Positions 23,529 through 32,955 of a stretch of 64,000 nt of DNA are shown here, piece by piece. Every line of letters begins with the position of its first letter. Within the stretch, counting starts at the first letter, position 1. Under the pieces are notes generated by a model, which was not told the origin of the DNA, did no database searches, and was given only the letters and a program-made list of their open reading frames with translations. The stretch covers positions 1 through 64,000 of the forward strand of contig NZ_DATIND010000052.1 in the NCBI RefSeq assembly GCF_035474595.1, given 5' to 3'. This DNA is from Longimicrobium sp. (GTDB taxonomy: Bacteria > Gemmatimonadota > Gemmatimonadetes > Longimicrobiales > Longimicrobiaceae). Made by a program: the position numbers and the translations under genes.

Positions 23529-26500
23529 ATGAAACGAGTCACGCAGACGGCAGCCCTGCTGCTGTGCGCGTTGATGCTGGCATTCGCCGGCACCGCCCGC
23601 GCGCAGGGCGTTACAACGTCGGCGCTGGCCGGGCGGGTCACCAACGCGGAGGGCGCCGGCGTGGTCGGCGCCCAGGTGGTGGCGACCAATACCCAGACCG
23701 GAACGCAGTACCGCGTCGTGACCCGCACCGACGGCCGCTACCAGCTGCAGGGGCTGCAGCCCGGCGGGCCGTACAGCATCACGGTGAGCGGGCTGGGGTA
23801 CACGGCCTCGACCCGCAGCGGCGTGCGCATCGCGCTGTCGCAGACGGAAGAGGTGAACATCACGCTGGCCGCGCAGGCGGTGGCGCTGCAGGGGATCACG
23901 GCCACGGCCGACCGCGGCGCGGTGCTCTCGCCCGGCCGCACCGGCGCGTCGGCGGTGATCAGCGACAGCGCCATCACCCGCCTGCCCACCATCAGCCGCG
24001 ACTTCACCGACTTCACCCGCTTGGTGCCGCAGGTGAGCACCTCGGGGCTGGGAAGCAGCGGCGCGGGGCGCAACAACCGCTACAACAACATCCAGATCGA
24101 CGGCGCGGTGAACAACGACCTGTTCGGCCTTGCCGGCAGCGGCACGCCGGGCGGGCAGGCGAACACCAAGCCCATCACCCTGGAGGCCATCCAGGAGTTC
24201 CAGGTGGTGCTGGCGCCCTTCGACGTGCGCCAGGGCGGCTTCACCGGCGTGGGGATCAACGCGGTGACCAAGTCGGGCACCAACAAGCTGGACGGCACGC
24301 TGACCTTCTTCGGGCGCAACCAGGACCTGGTGGGCAACTACCGCTTCGTCCAGGCCGACAGCAGCGCCCGCTCGAACGACTTCGCCAACTTCCACCAGTA
24401 CGAGAGCGCCTTCTCGCTGGGCGGCCCCATCGTCCGCGACCGCGCCTTCTTCTTCGTGGCGGCCGAGATCTCGCGCCGCGCGGCGCCCACGGGCAACTTC
24501 ATCGACGTGCGGAACAGCCCGGGGATCAGCATCCCCAAGGTGAAGGCCGACTCGGTGGTGAACATCCTGGACAGCCAGTACGGCTTCAACCCGGGCTCGT
24601 TCGGCGACGTGGACCTGCGCCGGCAGAGCAACAACATCTTCGGGCGCCTGGACTTCAACCTCTCGGCCAACAACCACCTGACGCTGCGCCACAACTACGT
24701 GGACGCCTGGGACGACAACCTGGGCACCCGCAGCGACAACAGCTACAACTTCTCGCTGGGCGGCTACCGCTTCAACAGCAAGACCCACTCGACGGTGGGG
24801 CAGCTGAACAGCACGCTGTTCAGCCAGATGTTCAACGAGTTCCGCGTGGGGCTGACCACCATCCGCGAGAGCCGCGGGCTGCCGGTGAGCCCGTTCCCGC
24901 GCGTGCAGGTGGACCTGCCCAACACCTGCGCCGGCGGCTCGAGCTGCTCGCTGCTGGGCGGGCCCGAGAACTCGTCGGTGGCCAACGCGCTGGACCAGGA
25001 CATCCTGGAGATCACCAACGACCTGAGCTTCGCGCGCGGCATCCACAGCTTCACCGTGGGCACGCACAACGAGTTCTTCAAGTTCAGCAACCTGTTCGCG
25101 CAGAACATCTACGGCTTCTACCGCTTCACCAACATCGACTCGCTGCGTGCCGGGCGGCCGAACCAGTACCAGTTCTCGTACTTCAACTCGGACAACCCCG
25201 AGGCCAACGAGCGCGCCGAGTTCCCGGTGCGCACCTACTCGCTGTACGCGCAGGACAAGATCGGGCTGACCACCAACTTCACCTTCACGGTGGGGCTGCG
25301 CCTGGACTGGACCAACCTGCCCAAGAACCCGGGGAACAACGAGCTGTTCGCGACGCGCTTCGACAAGGTGTTCGCCGACAGCGGGCTGGTGTTCGGGCGG
25401 CGCACCAACGAGGTGCCGTCGAGCAACCTCACGTTCAACCCGCGGGTGGGCTTCAACTGGGACGTGCTGGGCGACCAGAGCACCCAGTTCCGCGGCGGCG
25501 TGGGGCTGTTCCAGGGCCGCGCCCCGTACGTGTGGATCTCGAACGCCTACGGCAACACGGGGCTGGACTACATCCGCTTCACCTGCAACGGCTCGGCGAA
25601 CTCGCCCAACTTCGTGACCGACCCGAGCGCCCAGCCGCGCGGCTGCCGCAACCCGGCCAACGGCGCGATCCTGCCGGCCAACGCGGCGCCCAGCGACATC
25701 AACACGGTGGACCCCGACTTCAAGGCGCCGCAGGTGATGCGCGGGTCGCTCGCGGTGGACCGCGAGCTGCCGATGGGGATCATCGGGACGATCGAGGGGC
25801 TGTACAGCAAGAGCATCAACGACCCCAACTACCGTGACCTGACGGTGGTGGGCACCCGCCGGACGGCCGCGGGCGCCGACTCGATCATCGAGGGCCGGGC
25901 GGTGGCGCGCCGGTTTACCGCGCAGGGCTTCGGCAACGTGTACGACATCTACAACACCAGCCGGAACTACAGCTACAGCATCACCGGCCAGCTGCAGCGG
26001 CCGTTCCGCGACGGGTGGGAGGCGTCGGTGGCCTACACCTTCGGCCACGCCTACGACGTGAACGCGGTGCGCAGCAGCACGGCGGCCTCGCAGTTCCGCT
26101 TCAACCCGATCGCCGACAACCCGAACGACCCGCCGCTGCGCCGTTCGGACTACGACGTGACGCACCGGATCGTGGCGGACCTGACGCGGCAGTTCCTGTT
26201 CATCCGCCGCGCGCCCACCGACTTCTCGCTGATCTACGTGGGCGAGAGCGGGCGTCCGTACTCGTACACGTACAACGGCGACATCAACGGCGACAGCCAG
26301 AACGCGAACGACCTGATCTACGTTCCGGCGTCGCAGGGCGAGGTGCGCTTCGAGCCGCTGAGCGCGAACAACCCGATCTCGCCGGCGCAGTCGTGGGCCA
26401 ACCTGAACAACTTCATCGAGCGGGTGGACTGCCTGCGCGAGAACCGCGGCAAGGTTCTGCAGCGCAACGCCTGCGAGCAGCCCTGGAGCAACCGCATCGA

Positions 26501-26777
26501 CGTGCGGATCGCCCAGACGCTGCCCACGGTGCGCGGCCAGGGCCTCCAGCTGACGATGGACATCCTGAACTTCGCCAACCTGCTGAACCCCGAGTGGGGG
26601 AACAGCTCGTTCATCAGCAACCAGAACGAGGCGCTGCTGTCGCGGGTGAACAACAACACCACCGACACGAACGGCCACGTGCTCCTGCGCGCCTTCGCGC
26701 CGAAGCCGGTGACGTTCCAGACCAGCGACCTGAGCTCGCGCTACCAGATCCAGCTGGGGATCAAGTACAACTTCTGA
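23529..26777 (+). CDS. Oar-like TonB-dependent receptor with carboxypeptidase-regulatory-like domain
   Basis: This is a 1082-residue outer-membrane protein. The signal peptide MKRVTQTAALLLCALMLAFA ends near ARAQG. Residues about 27-110 form a carboxypeptidase-regulatory-like beta-sandwich (LAGRVTNAEGAGVVGAQVVA, TRTDGRYQLQGLQPGGPY). A plug domain follows (RYNNIQIDGAVNNDLFGLAG), then a long beta-barrel ending in an aromatic C-terminus (SSRYQIQLGIKYNF). The order matches Oar/OmpA-related TonB-dependent transporters. The substrate is unknown. In Myxococcus an Oar protein is needed for secretion of the subtilisin-like protease PopC, and a subtilisin-family gene lies next here. The ATG at 23529 begins the signal peptide. 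Confidence 0.9.
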   Translation: MKRVTQTAALLLCALMLAFAGTARAQGVTTSALAGRVTNAEGAGVVGAQVVATNTQTGTQYRVVTRTDGRYQLQGLQPGGPYSITVSGLGYTASTRSGVRIALSQTEEVNITLAAQAVALQGITATADRGAVLSPGRTGASAVISDSAITRLPTISRDFTDFTRLVPQVSTSGLGSSGAGRNNRYNNIQIDGAVNNDLFGLAGSGTPGGQANTKPITLEAIQEFQVVLAPFDVRQGGFTGVGINAVTKSGTNKLDGTLTFFGRNQDLVGNYRFVQADSSARSNDFANFHQYESAFSLGGPIVRDRAFFFVAAEISRRAAPTGNFIDVRNSPGISIPKVKADSVVNILDSQYGFNPGSFGDVDLRRQSNNIFGRLDFNLSANNHLTLRHNYVDAWDDNLGTRSDNSYNFSLGGYRFNSKTHSTVGQLNSTLFSQMFNEFRVGLTTIRESRGLPVSPFPRVQVDLPNTCAGGSSCSLLGGPENSSVANALDQDILEITNDLSFARGIHSFTVGTHNEFFKFSNLFAQNIYGFYRFTNIDSLRAGRPNQYQFSYFNSDNPEANERAEFPVRTYSLYAQDKIGLTTNFTFTVGLRLDWTNLPKNPGNNELFATRFDKVFADSGLVFGRRTNEVPSSNLTFNPRVGFNWDVLGDQSTQFRGGVGLFQGRAPYVWISNAYGNTGLDYIRFTCNGSANSPNFVTDPSAQPRGCRNPANGAILPANAAPSDINTVDPDFKAPQVMRGSLAVDRELPMGIIGTIEGLYSKSINDPNYRDLTVVGTRRTAAGADSIIEGRAVARRFTAQGFGNVYDIYNTSRNYSYSITGQLQRPFRDGWEASVAYTFGHAYDVNAVRSSTAASQFRFNPIADNPNDPPLRRSDYDVTHRIVADLTRQFLFIRRAPTDFSLIYVGESGRPYSYTYNGDINGDSQNANDLIYVPASQGEVRFEPLSANNPISPAQSWANLNNFIERVDCLRENRGKVLQRNACEQPWSNRIDVRIAQTLPTVRGQGLQLTMDILNFANLLNPEWGNSSFISNQNEALLSRVNNNTTDTNGHVLLRAFAPKPVTFQTSDLSSRYQIQLGIKYNF

Positions 26778-26802
26778 TCGCCGGTTAGATCGGGCGGGAC
26801 CC

Positions 26803-26838
26803 GGCGGGGGTGGCGCAAGCCGCCCCCGTCTTCTTTTT
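26803..26838 (+). terminator. Rho-independent terminator after the Oar-like gene
   Basis: The stem GGGGGTGGC/GCCGCCCCC has a GCAA tetraloop and is followed by GTCTTCTTTTTCC. Confidence 0.9.
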
Positions 26839-26957
26839 CCGGCGCCGCGGATCGTGTTCGCGGCGCGGAAGGACGGCTGCATCGCGCCCGCGATGCGGCC
26901 GTTTCGCGTCCGGGGGAGGTGCGCGCCGTCGGCGGATCCACCGGCGACAAAAGACAT

Positions 26958-27020
26958 GGTTCACGCAGAGAAGCAGCGAAACGGAGATCCCTCCGCGCTC
27001 CTCTGTCTGGCTTCCTCGCT
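26958..27020. repeat. Degenerate CTCACGCGGAG-family hairpin relic
   Basis: TTCACGCAGAGAAGCAGCG...CTCCGCGCTCCTCTGTCTGGC resembles the better conserved hairpin at 44637-44712 (arms GCGGAGGAGCAGA and TCTGCTCCTCCGC). It is too degenerate to fold well. Confidence 0.5.
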
Positions 27021-27064
27021 CCCTGATGATGAATCCATTGAAGAATCTGCACAGGAATCGTTAT

Positions 27065-27237
27065 CTGATACCGGATCTGGCAATCATCTGTGCATTACAA
27101 ACGCACAGAGAGACGTCATCCTGAGGCCGACCACACCATCGTTGCCCCTGCACGAGCGATTGCAGGCCGAAGGATCTGTATGCGAGGTCGCACGTGCGCT
27201 TCCGGATTGCACGATCAATCCCCAAATTCGGTATGAG
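27065..27237. repeat. MITE-like dispersed repeat, copy 2 (complete)
   Basis: The 173-bp element begins CTGATACCGGATCTGG and ends AAATTCGGTATGAG. The ends are inverted repeats of each other (10 of 12 positions). Internal blocks ACGTCATCCTGAGGCCGACC and GCAGGCCGAAGGATCT are shared with copies 1 and 3. There is no coding capacity. Confidence 0.75.
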
Positions 27238-27543
27238 TTGTTTTTAAATGATCTACTCCAAATCAATGGATGAGACATTGTTCGAGTTGATCGCTGAACA
27301 CGGCTGGTGCAGAAATATCGGGTTTGTCTCCGGCGATTGAATAGTAAAGGCGGGTATTGTAGTGTCCGCGTGCCTCCATATCCCACCCCGGCGCCGGGAC
27401 GTGCGCCGGAAGCTGGCTCCCCACTTCCCACCGGGCGGGGTGACGCGCCGGGCGGAGGCAGGCAGGACTACCACGGACCGCGCGAGCGCCGCGCGGCCGT
27501 GCGGTGCGGCGATCCCGCGTCCCGTTCACCCCTGAGGAGCCCC
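27238..27543. other. AT-richer leader region of the subtilisin gene
   Basis: No gene is seen. The first 120 bases are notably AT-rich, likely carrying the protease promoter, but no box pair with correct spacing stands out. The rest is GC-rich and runs into the start at 27544. Confidence 0.4.
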
Positions 27544-29091
27544 ATGCGTAGAAGCGTGAAATTCCTGTCCCTGGCCGCGATGCTGGTGCTGGCCGCGGCG
27601 TGCGACCGGCAGCCCACCGATCCGGCGGCCGCGCGCGAGCCGGGCGGCCTCGCGCCGCTGCGGGCGGCGGCGCCCGGAAAGGCCATTCCCGGCGCGTACA
27701 TCGTGGTGCTGCAGGACGGCACCAACCCCTCCGCGGTGGCCGCGGCGGTGAACGCCAGCCCGCGCTACACCTGGACCGCGGCGCTGCACGGGTTCGCGGC
27801 CACCCTGAACCCGGGGCAGCTGAACGCGCTGCAGCACAACCCCCGGGTGAAGTACATCGAGGAAGACCAGATGGGACAGATCGACGGCACGCAGTACGGC
27901 GCGCCCTGGGGGCTGGACCGCATCGACCAGCACGACCGGCCCACGAACGGAACCTTCGTGTACGAGCGGGACGGCTCTGGCGTCCACGCGTACGTGCTCG
28001 ACACCGGGATCCGCGCCAGCCACGTGGAGTTCGGCGGCCGCGCCTCGGTCGGATACGACGCCGTGGGCGACGGGCAGAACGGGAACGACTGCAACGGCCA
28101 CGGGACGCACGTGGCCGGCACGCTCGGCGGCGCCACCTACGGCGTGGCCAAGGGAGTGACGATCGTGGCGGTGCGCGTGGCGACGTGCGGCGGCGGGGTG
28201 GCCGCGTCGACCGCGATCGCCGGGTTCAACTGGGTGGCCGCGCACCGGGTGCTGCCGGCCGTGGCCAACGCCTCGTTCGGCAACTCGCCCAGCCAGGCCG
28301 AGGACGATGCGGTCAACGGGATGATCAACAGCGGCGTGACCCTGGCCGCCTCGGCGGGGAACAACAACGGCGACGCATGCCAGCAGACGCCCTCGCGCGT
28401 GCCCGCCGCGCTCACGGTGGGCGCCACCGGCACCAACGACGCGCGCGCGGTGTGGACCACGACGCCGAACCAGGCATCGAACTACGGTACCTGCGTGGAC
28501 CTGTTCGCCCCCGGGAGCGGCATCCTGTCCGCCTGGAACACGTCCAACACGGCCAGCGACACGCTGAGCGGCACCTCGATGGCCAGCCCTCACGTGGCCG
28601 GCGTGGCCGCCCAGTACCTGCAGGACAACCCCACGGCGACGCCGGCGAACGTGGCCGCGACCATCACCGGGTTCGCCACGCTGGGGAAGGTCACCAACGC
28701 GGGGTCGGGGTCGCCCAACCGGCTGCTGTATTCGCGCCTCCCGCTGCCGGCGCCGAACGTCACCGTCACGTACCCGGGCGGCGTGCCCACGCTGTCGTGG
28801 CCGGCGCTCACCGGAGCGCAGCAGTACTCGGTGACGCTCACCATCCGGCACGTGAGCGAGGACGCGTACGACGGCAACACGGTGTTCGAGGACAACGAGT
28901 GGCTGGGGATCACCACCGACAACGGCTTCGTCGACAGCGGCCGCAGCTACACGGGCGCGTGGACGTGCATCCTGAACCAGTCGATGTACGGCCAGCAGTA
29001 CGACGAGTACTACTACGACGTCGAGGTGACGTATCCCGAGAGCACGCGCATTACCCGCGTGACGGCCGACGTGGGGCAGTGCGCGTACTGA
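27544..29091 (+). CDS. Subtilisin-like serine protease (S8) with inhibitor I9 propeptide
   Basis: This is a 515-residue exported protease. The N-terminus MRRSVKFLSLAAMLVLAAAC looks like a lipoprotein-type signal with a weak lipobox (AAAC). An I9 propeptide follows (GAYIVVLQDG, ALHGFAATLNPGQLNAL, VKYIEEDQ). The S8 domain has catalytic D153 (YVLDTGI), H186 (GHGTHVAG) and S345 (SGTSMASPHVAG), with the oxyanion Asn in SAGNNNG. This order and spacing match the proteinase K/aqualysin branch. A C-terminal beta domain of about 130 residues ends with two Cys. It should mature extracellularly by autoprocessing. It is the next gene after the Oar-like receptor, separated by a terminator and repeats. Confidence 0.92.
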   Translation: MRRSVKFLSLAAMLVLAAACDRQPTDPAAAREPGGLAPLRAAAPGKAIPGAYIVVLQDGTNPSAVAAAVNASPRYTWTAALHGFAATLNPGQLNALQHNPRVKYIEEDQMGQIDGTQYGAPWGLDRIDQHDRPTNGTFVYERDGSGVHAYVLDTGIRASHVEFGGRASVGYDAVGDGQNGNDCNGHGTHVAGTLGGATYGVAKGVTIVAVRVATCGGGVAASTAIAGFNWVAAHRVLPAVANASFGNSPSQAEDDAVNGMINSGVTLAASAGNNNGDACQQTPSRVPAALTVGATGTNDARAVWTTTPNQASNYGTCVDLFAPGSGILSAWNTSNTASDTLSGTSMASPHVAGVAAQYLQDNPTATPANVAATITGFATLGKVTNAGSGSPNRLLYSRLPLPAPNVTVTYPGGVPTLSWPALTGAQQYSVTLTIRHVSEDAYDGNTVFEDNEWLGITTDNGFVDSGRSYTGAWTCILNQSMYGQQYDEYYYDVEVTYPESTRITRVTADVGQCAY

Positions 29092-29138
29092 CCGGCGCGG
29101 CTCGGCGCGCGCCGGCGTGACCGGCGAGCCCGGACGAA

Positions 29139-29180
29139 CGAAGCGGGGCGGCCACCGTGGCGGCCCCGCTTCGCCTTCCG
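29139..29180. terminator. Terminator between the convergent protease and LytTR genes
   Basis: The stem CGAAGCGGGGC/GCCCCGCTTCG (29139-29173, with inner GGCCACCGTGGC pairing) lies between the plus-strand protease stop and the minus-strand regulator stop. It could serve both directions, although T-tracts are short. Confidence 0.75.
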
Positions 29181-29194
29181 CCGTCCGTTACCCC

Positions 29195-30046
29195 CTACCG
29201 TCCGACGCCCATCCGGCGCTCCAGCTCCTCCACGCGGGTGCGGGCGACCTTGAGCTTCACGCCGTTCTTCAGGCGCACCGCGTAGTCGCCGCCGCCGCCG
29301 CGCAGCAGCGTGTCGATCACGTCCAGGCGGACGATGATGGAGCGGTGGATGCGCAGGAAGCGCGCGGGGTCCAGCCGCTCTTCCAGCGCCTGCATCCGCT
29401 CGCGGATCACGTAGCCGCGCTCGCTCGTGTGCAGCTCGGCATAGGGGCCGCTGGCGGTGATGTACTCGATCTGCGAGACGGGGACGACGCGCACCTGGCC
29501 CCGCATCTCCACCGCGATCCGCTCGGTCCAGGGAGATGCGGGCGCCGGGGCGGGGGAGGACGCCGCCGCCCCGGGGAGGGGATCGTCCGTCGCCGCCGCC
29601 GGCGACGCGGAGGCGGGGACGGCGCCGCCGCCCAGCAGGGTGCGGAGGCGGCCGGCCAGGCGCTCGACCTCGGAGAGCTCGGCCAGCTTGCGCGCGCGGC
29701 GGAAAGCCTGCTCGAAGCGCTCGTCGTCGTACGGCTTCAGCAGGTAGTCCACCGCCGCCACGTCGAAGGCCTGCAGCGCGAACTGGTCGTACGCGGTGAC
29801 GAAGACGGTCACCGGCATCCGGTCGGGGCCGATCTCGCGCACCACCTCCATCCCCGTCTTCCCCGGCATCTGCACGTCGAGGAAGACGACGTCGGGACGC
29901 AGCGTGCGGATCGCCTCCACCGCCTCGTCCCCATCCGACGCCGCCCCCGCGACGGCCACGTCGCTCTCTCGCGCGAGCAGGTCTTCCAGGCGCTGGCGGG
30001 CCAGGAGCTCGTCGTCGACGATGAGCACGCGCAGCGGGGCCGTCAT
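29195..30046 (-). CDS. LytTR-family DNA-binding response regulator
   Basis: This is a 283-residue response regulator. The receiver domain (residues 5-120) has the acidic pocket DD at VLIVDDE, phospho-acceptor D57 in VVFLDVQMPG, the conserved Thr region FVTAYDQ and Lys in YLLKPY. An Ala/Pro-rich linker (about 135-180) leads to a LytTR DNA-binding domain (ITASGPYAELHTSERGYVIR, FLRIHRSIIVRLDVID). LytTR proteins bind direct-repeat sites and often control envelope or export genes. The start overlaps the upstream kinase stop by ATGA, so the two are co-translated. Confidence 0.93.
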   Translation of the reverse strand: MTAPLRVLIVDDELLARQRLEDLLARESDVAVAGAASDGDEAVEAIRTLRPDVVFLDVQMPGKTGMEVVREIGPDRMPVTVFVTAYDQFALQAFDVAAVDYLLKPYDDERFEQAFRRARKLAELSEVERLAGRLRTLLGGGAVPASASPAAATDDPLPGAAASSPAPAPASPWTERIAVEMRGQVRVVPVSQIEYITASGPYAELHTSERGYVIRERMQALEERLDPARFLRIHRSIIVRLDVIDTLLRGGGGDYAVRLKNGVKLKVARTRVEELERRMGVGR

Positions 30047-31239
30047 CCGCCCACCCCCACGCCGGCGGCGCGCAGGTCGCCGGCGGTGTGGAAGGGGAGC
30101 GTGACCTCGGCCTCCACCCCGCCGCCCTCCGCCGGGCGAAGGTGGAGCGCCTGCGCGTCGCCGTACAGCTGCTCCAGCCGCTGGCGGGTGTTGCGCACGC
30201 CCACGCCCTCGCGCGGGGTGGCCTGGCTCAGCCCGGGGCCGTTGTCGCGCACACTCAGCACCACGCGGCCGTCGTCGCGGAAGGCGTGGATGCGGATCAA
30301 TCCGCCCTCCTTCATGCGGCTGACGCCGTGCTTCACCGCGTTCTCCACCAGCGGCTGCAGGATCAGGTTGGGCACCAGCGCGTCCATCACCTCCGCCTCC
30401 ACCTCGGTCTCCACCTCGAGCGACCCCTGGAAGCGGATGCGCATGATCTCCAGGTAGCGCTCCACGAACTCCACTTCCTTGCGCAGCGTGACCTCCGCCT
30501 CCGCCGCGCCTTCCAGCGAGTGGCGCAGGAGCTCGCTGAGGCGCGCGATCATCCGCCGCACGCCGCGCGGGTCGCGCTCCACCAGCGCGGACACGGCGTT
30601 CAGCGTGTTGAACAGGAAGTGCGGGTCGATCTGGCTGCGCAGCGCCGACAGCCGCGCCTCGGCCAGCTGGGCGCGCAGCTGCGCGGTCTCGGCCTGCAGG
30701 TGCGTGGCCTCGTCCTGCCGGGCGCGGTAGCGGAGCGAATAGTCGCGCGCCAGCCCCGCGGCCACGATCCCCGAGTAGACGATCATCTCCCGCAGGAACC
30801 AGAGGTGGGTGATGGCCCGGAACGGGTCGGCCAGGAAGTTGTGGCGCTGCGGGATGCCCCCCAGCAGCGCGAAGCGGGCGAGGTCCAGCACCAGGTCCAC
30901 GACGATGGAGACCGCCAGCCCGGTGACGACCAGCGCGGCCACCTGCGTCCCCCGGCGCTCGCGCGCGGAGAAGAAGCGGCGGCCGAGGAGAAAGATGACC
31001 ACAGTGACCACCGCCCACACCAGCGACTCGGCGAAGGCCAGCGCGACCGGGGCGGAGGGGAAGGTGGGCTGGATGCCGGGCGGCCGGCGCGGGTCCAGCA
31101 GGCGGTTGGCAGCGGTGAGCACCGCCATGAAGATCCAGAACGCGAAGATGGCCAGCACCTCGCCGCGCGTGAGCCGGGTGTGCGGCTCGGGCGCGGCGGC
31201 GGTGCCGGCGTGGCTCGCGGATGTCGGGTTCGTTGCCAT
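30043..31239 (-). CDS. LytS-like (His_kinase) sensor histidine kinase
   Basis: This is a 398-residue membrane kinase. About four membrane helices (residues 25-160, including ESLVWAVVTVVIFLLG and VAALVVTGLAVSIVVDLVL) precede a coiled segment. The His_kinase motif SQIDPHFLFNTLNAVSAL carries the phospho-His. The ATPase lobe shows LILQPLVENAVKHG (N box), SVRDNGPGL (G1) and GVGVRNTRQRL. This class pairs with LytTR regulators, and the partner overlaps it downstream. The ATG at 31239 is chosen; an ATG six codons upstream is possible. The operon runs divergently from the MacAB-TolC operon 400 bases away, which it may regulate. Confidence 0.92.
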   Translation of the reverse strand: MATNPTSASHAGTAAAPEPHTRLTRGEVLAIFAFWIFMAVLTAANRLLDPRRPPGIQPTFPSAPVALAFAESLVWAVVTVVIFLLGRRFFSARERRGTQVAALVVTGLAVSIVVDLVLDLARFALLGGIPQRHNFLADPFRAITHLWFLREMIVYSGIVAAGLARDYSLRYRARQDEATHLQAETAQLRAQLAEARLSALRSQIDPHFLFNTLNAVSALVERDPRGVRRMIARLSELLRHSLEGAAEAEVTLRKEVEFVERYLEIMRIRFQGSLEVETEVEAEVMDALVPNLILQPLVENAVKHGVSRMKEGGLIRIHAFRDDGRVVLSVRDNGPGLSQATPREGVGVRNTRQRLEQLYGDAQALHLRPAEGGGVEAEVTLPFHTAGDLRAAGVGVGG

Positions 31240-31387
31240 CGGGACAGCTCTTTCCATGCGCGCGCGTGAATGCGCGCGAACGCCCGAAGGGTAGGCATCT
31301 TCCCGCATCTCCCGCAAACCGTTCCGGCACGAACTGCACCGGCGTGGTGCCGAGATGCACTGTCCGCGCATCGGGCCGGCGCTCCGG

Positions 31388-31461
31388 GATCTCACGCGGA
31401 GCCGCGGAGTCGCGGAGTCGCCGCCCTGCACCTCCGCGGCTCCGCGTCTTCGCGTGAGATC
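31388..31461. repeat. CTCACGCGGAG-family hairpin repeat in divergent spacer
   Basis: GATCTCACGCGGAGCCGCGG...CCGCGGCTCCGCGTCTTCGCGTGAGATC forms a long imperfect stem. It sits between the kinase and macA starts and belongs to the same family as 14363 and 60970. Confidence 0.85.
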
Positions 31462-31636
31462 CAGCGATGCCCGGCGAGAAAACGCGTTCGTGTCGCGCGG
31501 AGTGCAGTTCGGAACACGGCGGTGCAGGTGGCGCCGGGAGGGGGACCGGGCGCGGGCCCGAAGGCCTATACTCGGCGTCAGAATCGCGGGGACCGCACGG
31601 CGCGCGTCCCGGGTTCGCGAACCGGCCGAGGAAACC

Positions 31637-32941
31637 ATGAAGAGCATTCGTATCGCCGCAGTTGCCGTGCTGGTGCTGGCCACCGCCGCCTTCTTCTTCC
31701 TGCGCAAGGGCGGAGGCGAGGAGGCCCAGGCCTTCCGCACCGCGCTGCTCACCCGCGGGAGCCTGAGCTCCAGCGTGTCGGCCACCGGCAACCTGGGCGC
31801 CGTGACCACCGTGCAGGTGGGCACCCAGGTGTCGGGCCAGGTGTCGGCCATCTACGCCGACTTCAACGACCACGTGAGGAAGGGCCAGCTGCTGGCGCGC
31901 ATCGACCCCACGCTGGCGCAGCAGGCCGTGCAGGACGCGCAGGCCGGGCTGGACCGCGCCCGCGCCGGGGTGCAGCAGGCGCAGGCCGACTACGCGCGCA
32001 ACCGCCCGCTCTTCGACGCCAGGGTCATCACCGCCGAGGAGTTCCAGGGCTACGAGTACAAGCTGCGCGTGGCGCAGGCGGACCTGAAGAGCGCGCAGGT
32101 GTCGATGCAGCGCGCCCAGCGCAACCTGGGCTACACCGAGATCTATGCGCCCATCGACGGCATCGTCGTCGAGCGCAACGTGGACGTGGGGCAGACGGTG
32201 GCCGCCTCGTTCTCGGCCCCGCAGATCTTTTTGATCGCCAACGACCTGTCGAAGATGCAGATCCTGGCCAGCGTGGACGAGAGCGACATCGGCCAGATCC
32301 ACAACGGCCAGCCGGTGACCTTCACCGTGCAGTCGTACGCCGACCGCACCTTCCGCGGCACCGTGAAGCAGGTGCGCCTGCAGAGCAAGACCACCGAGAA
32401 CGTGGTGAACTACACCGCGGTGGTGGAGGTGGACAACGACGACGGCAAGCTGCTGCCGGGGATGACGGCCACGGTGGACTTCGAGACCGGCGCGGCGCAG
32501 GACGCCCTGCTGGTGCCCAACGCCGCGCTCCGCTTCACGCCGAGCGACGACGAGATGAAGAAGGCCGGGATCAACGTCGATTCCCTCAGGGCGGCCCGCG
32601 CGGCGCGCCAGGGAGCCAACGGCGGCGCCGGCCGCACCCGCACGGCGGACGCGGGTCCCTTCGGCGGCGGCGCCGCCGGCGGCCAGCGCCCGGCGGGCGC
32701 GCAGCGCGGCCAGGGCGGCCGCATCTGGGTGATGGACGGCGCGGGGAAGCTGAAGATGATCCGCGTGCGCACCGGGCTGACCGACGGCAAGAACACCGTG
32801 GTCGAGGGCAACGGGCTCACGGCGGGGATGAAGGTGGTGATCGGCTCGAACACGGCCGCTACGGCGTCCGGCGCGCAGCCGGCCAGCAACCCGCTGGGCG
32901 GGCAGCAGCGCACGGGCGGCGGGCCGCGCGGCGGCTTCTGA
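31637..32941 (+). CDS. MacA-like periplasmic adaptor (membrane fusion protein)
   Basis: This is a 434-residue adaptor with an N-terminal membrane anchor (IRIAAVAVLVLATAAFFFL). It has a lipoyl/biotinyl half-motif (VGTQVSGQVSAIYADFNDHV), a coiled-coil hairpin (about residues 90-155), the second lipoyl half (IYAPIDGIVVERNVDVGQTV) and beta-barrel domains. A Gly/Ala/Arg-rich low-complexity insert (about residues 325-370) and a Gly-rich tail are unusual extras. It bridges an inner-membrane MacB transporter and a TolC-type channel. The next three genes supply ATPase, permease and outer-membrane channel, so this is the first gene of a complete tripartite efflux operon. Confidence 0.92.
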   Translation: MKSIRIAAVAVLVLATAAFFFLRKGGGEEAQAFRTALLTRGSLSSSVSATGNLGAVTTVQVGTQVSGQVSAIYADFNDHVRKGQLLARIDPTLAQQAVQDAQAGLDRARAGVQQAQADYARNRPLFDARVITAEEFQGYEYKLRVAQADLKSAQVSMQRAQRNLGYTEIYAPIDGIVVERNVDVGQTVAASFSAPQIFLIANDLSKMQILASVDESDIGQIHNGQPVTFTVQSYADRTFRGTVKQVRLQSKTTENVVNYTAVVEVDNDDGKLLPGMTATVDFETGAAQDALLVPNAALRFTPSDDEMKKAGINVDSLRAARAARQGANGGAGRTRTADAGPFGGGAAGGQRPAGAQRGQGGRIWVMDGAGKLKMIRVRTGLTDGKNTVVEGNGLTAGMKVVIGSNTAATASGAQPASNPLGGQQRTGGGPRGGF

Positions 32942-32955
32942 GGATGGAGGCGGAG

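Noticed and set aside
31270-31460. Upstream in-frame extensions of macA and macB
   Set aside because: They run through the hairpin repeat (SRGVAESPPCTSAAPRLR-type text) and have no Shine-Dalgarno. MacA begins with its membrane anchor at 31637.
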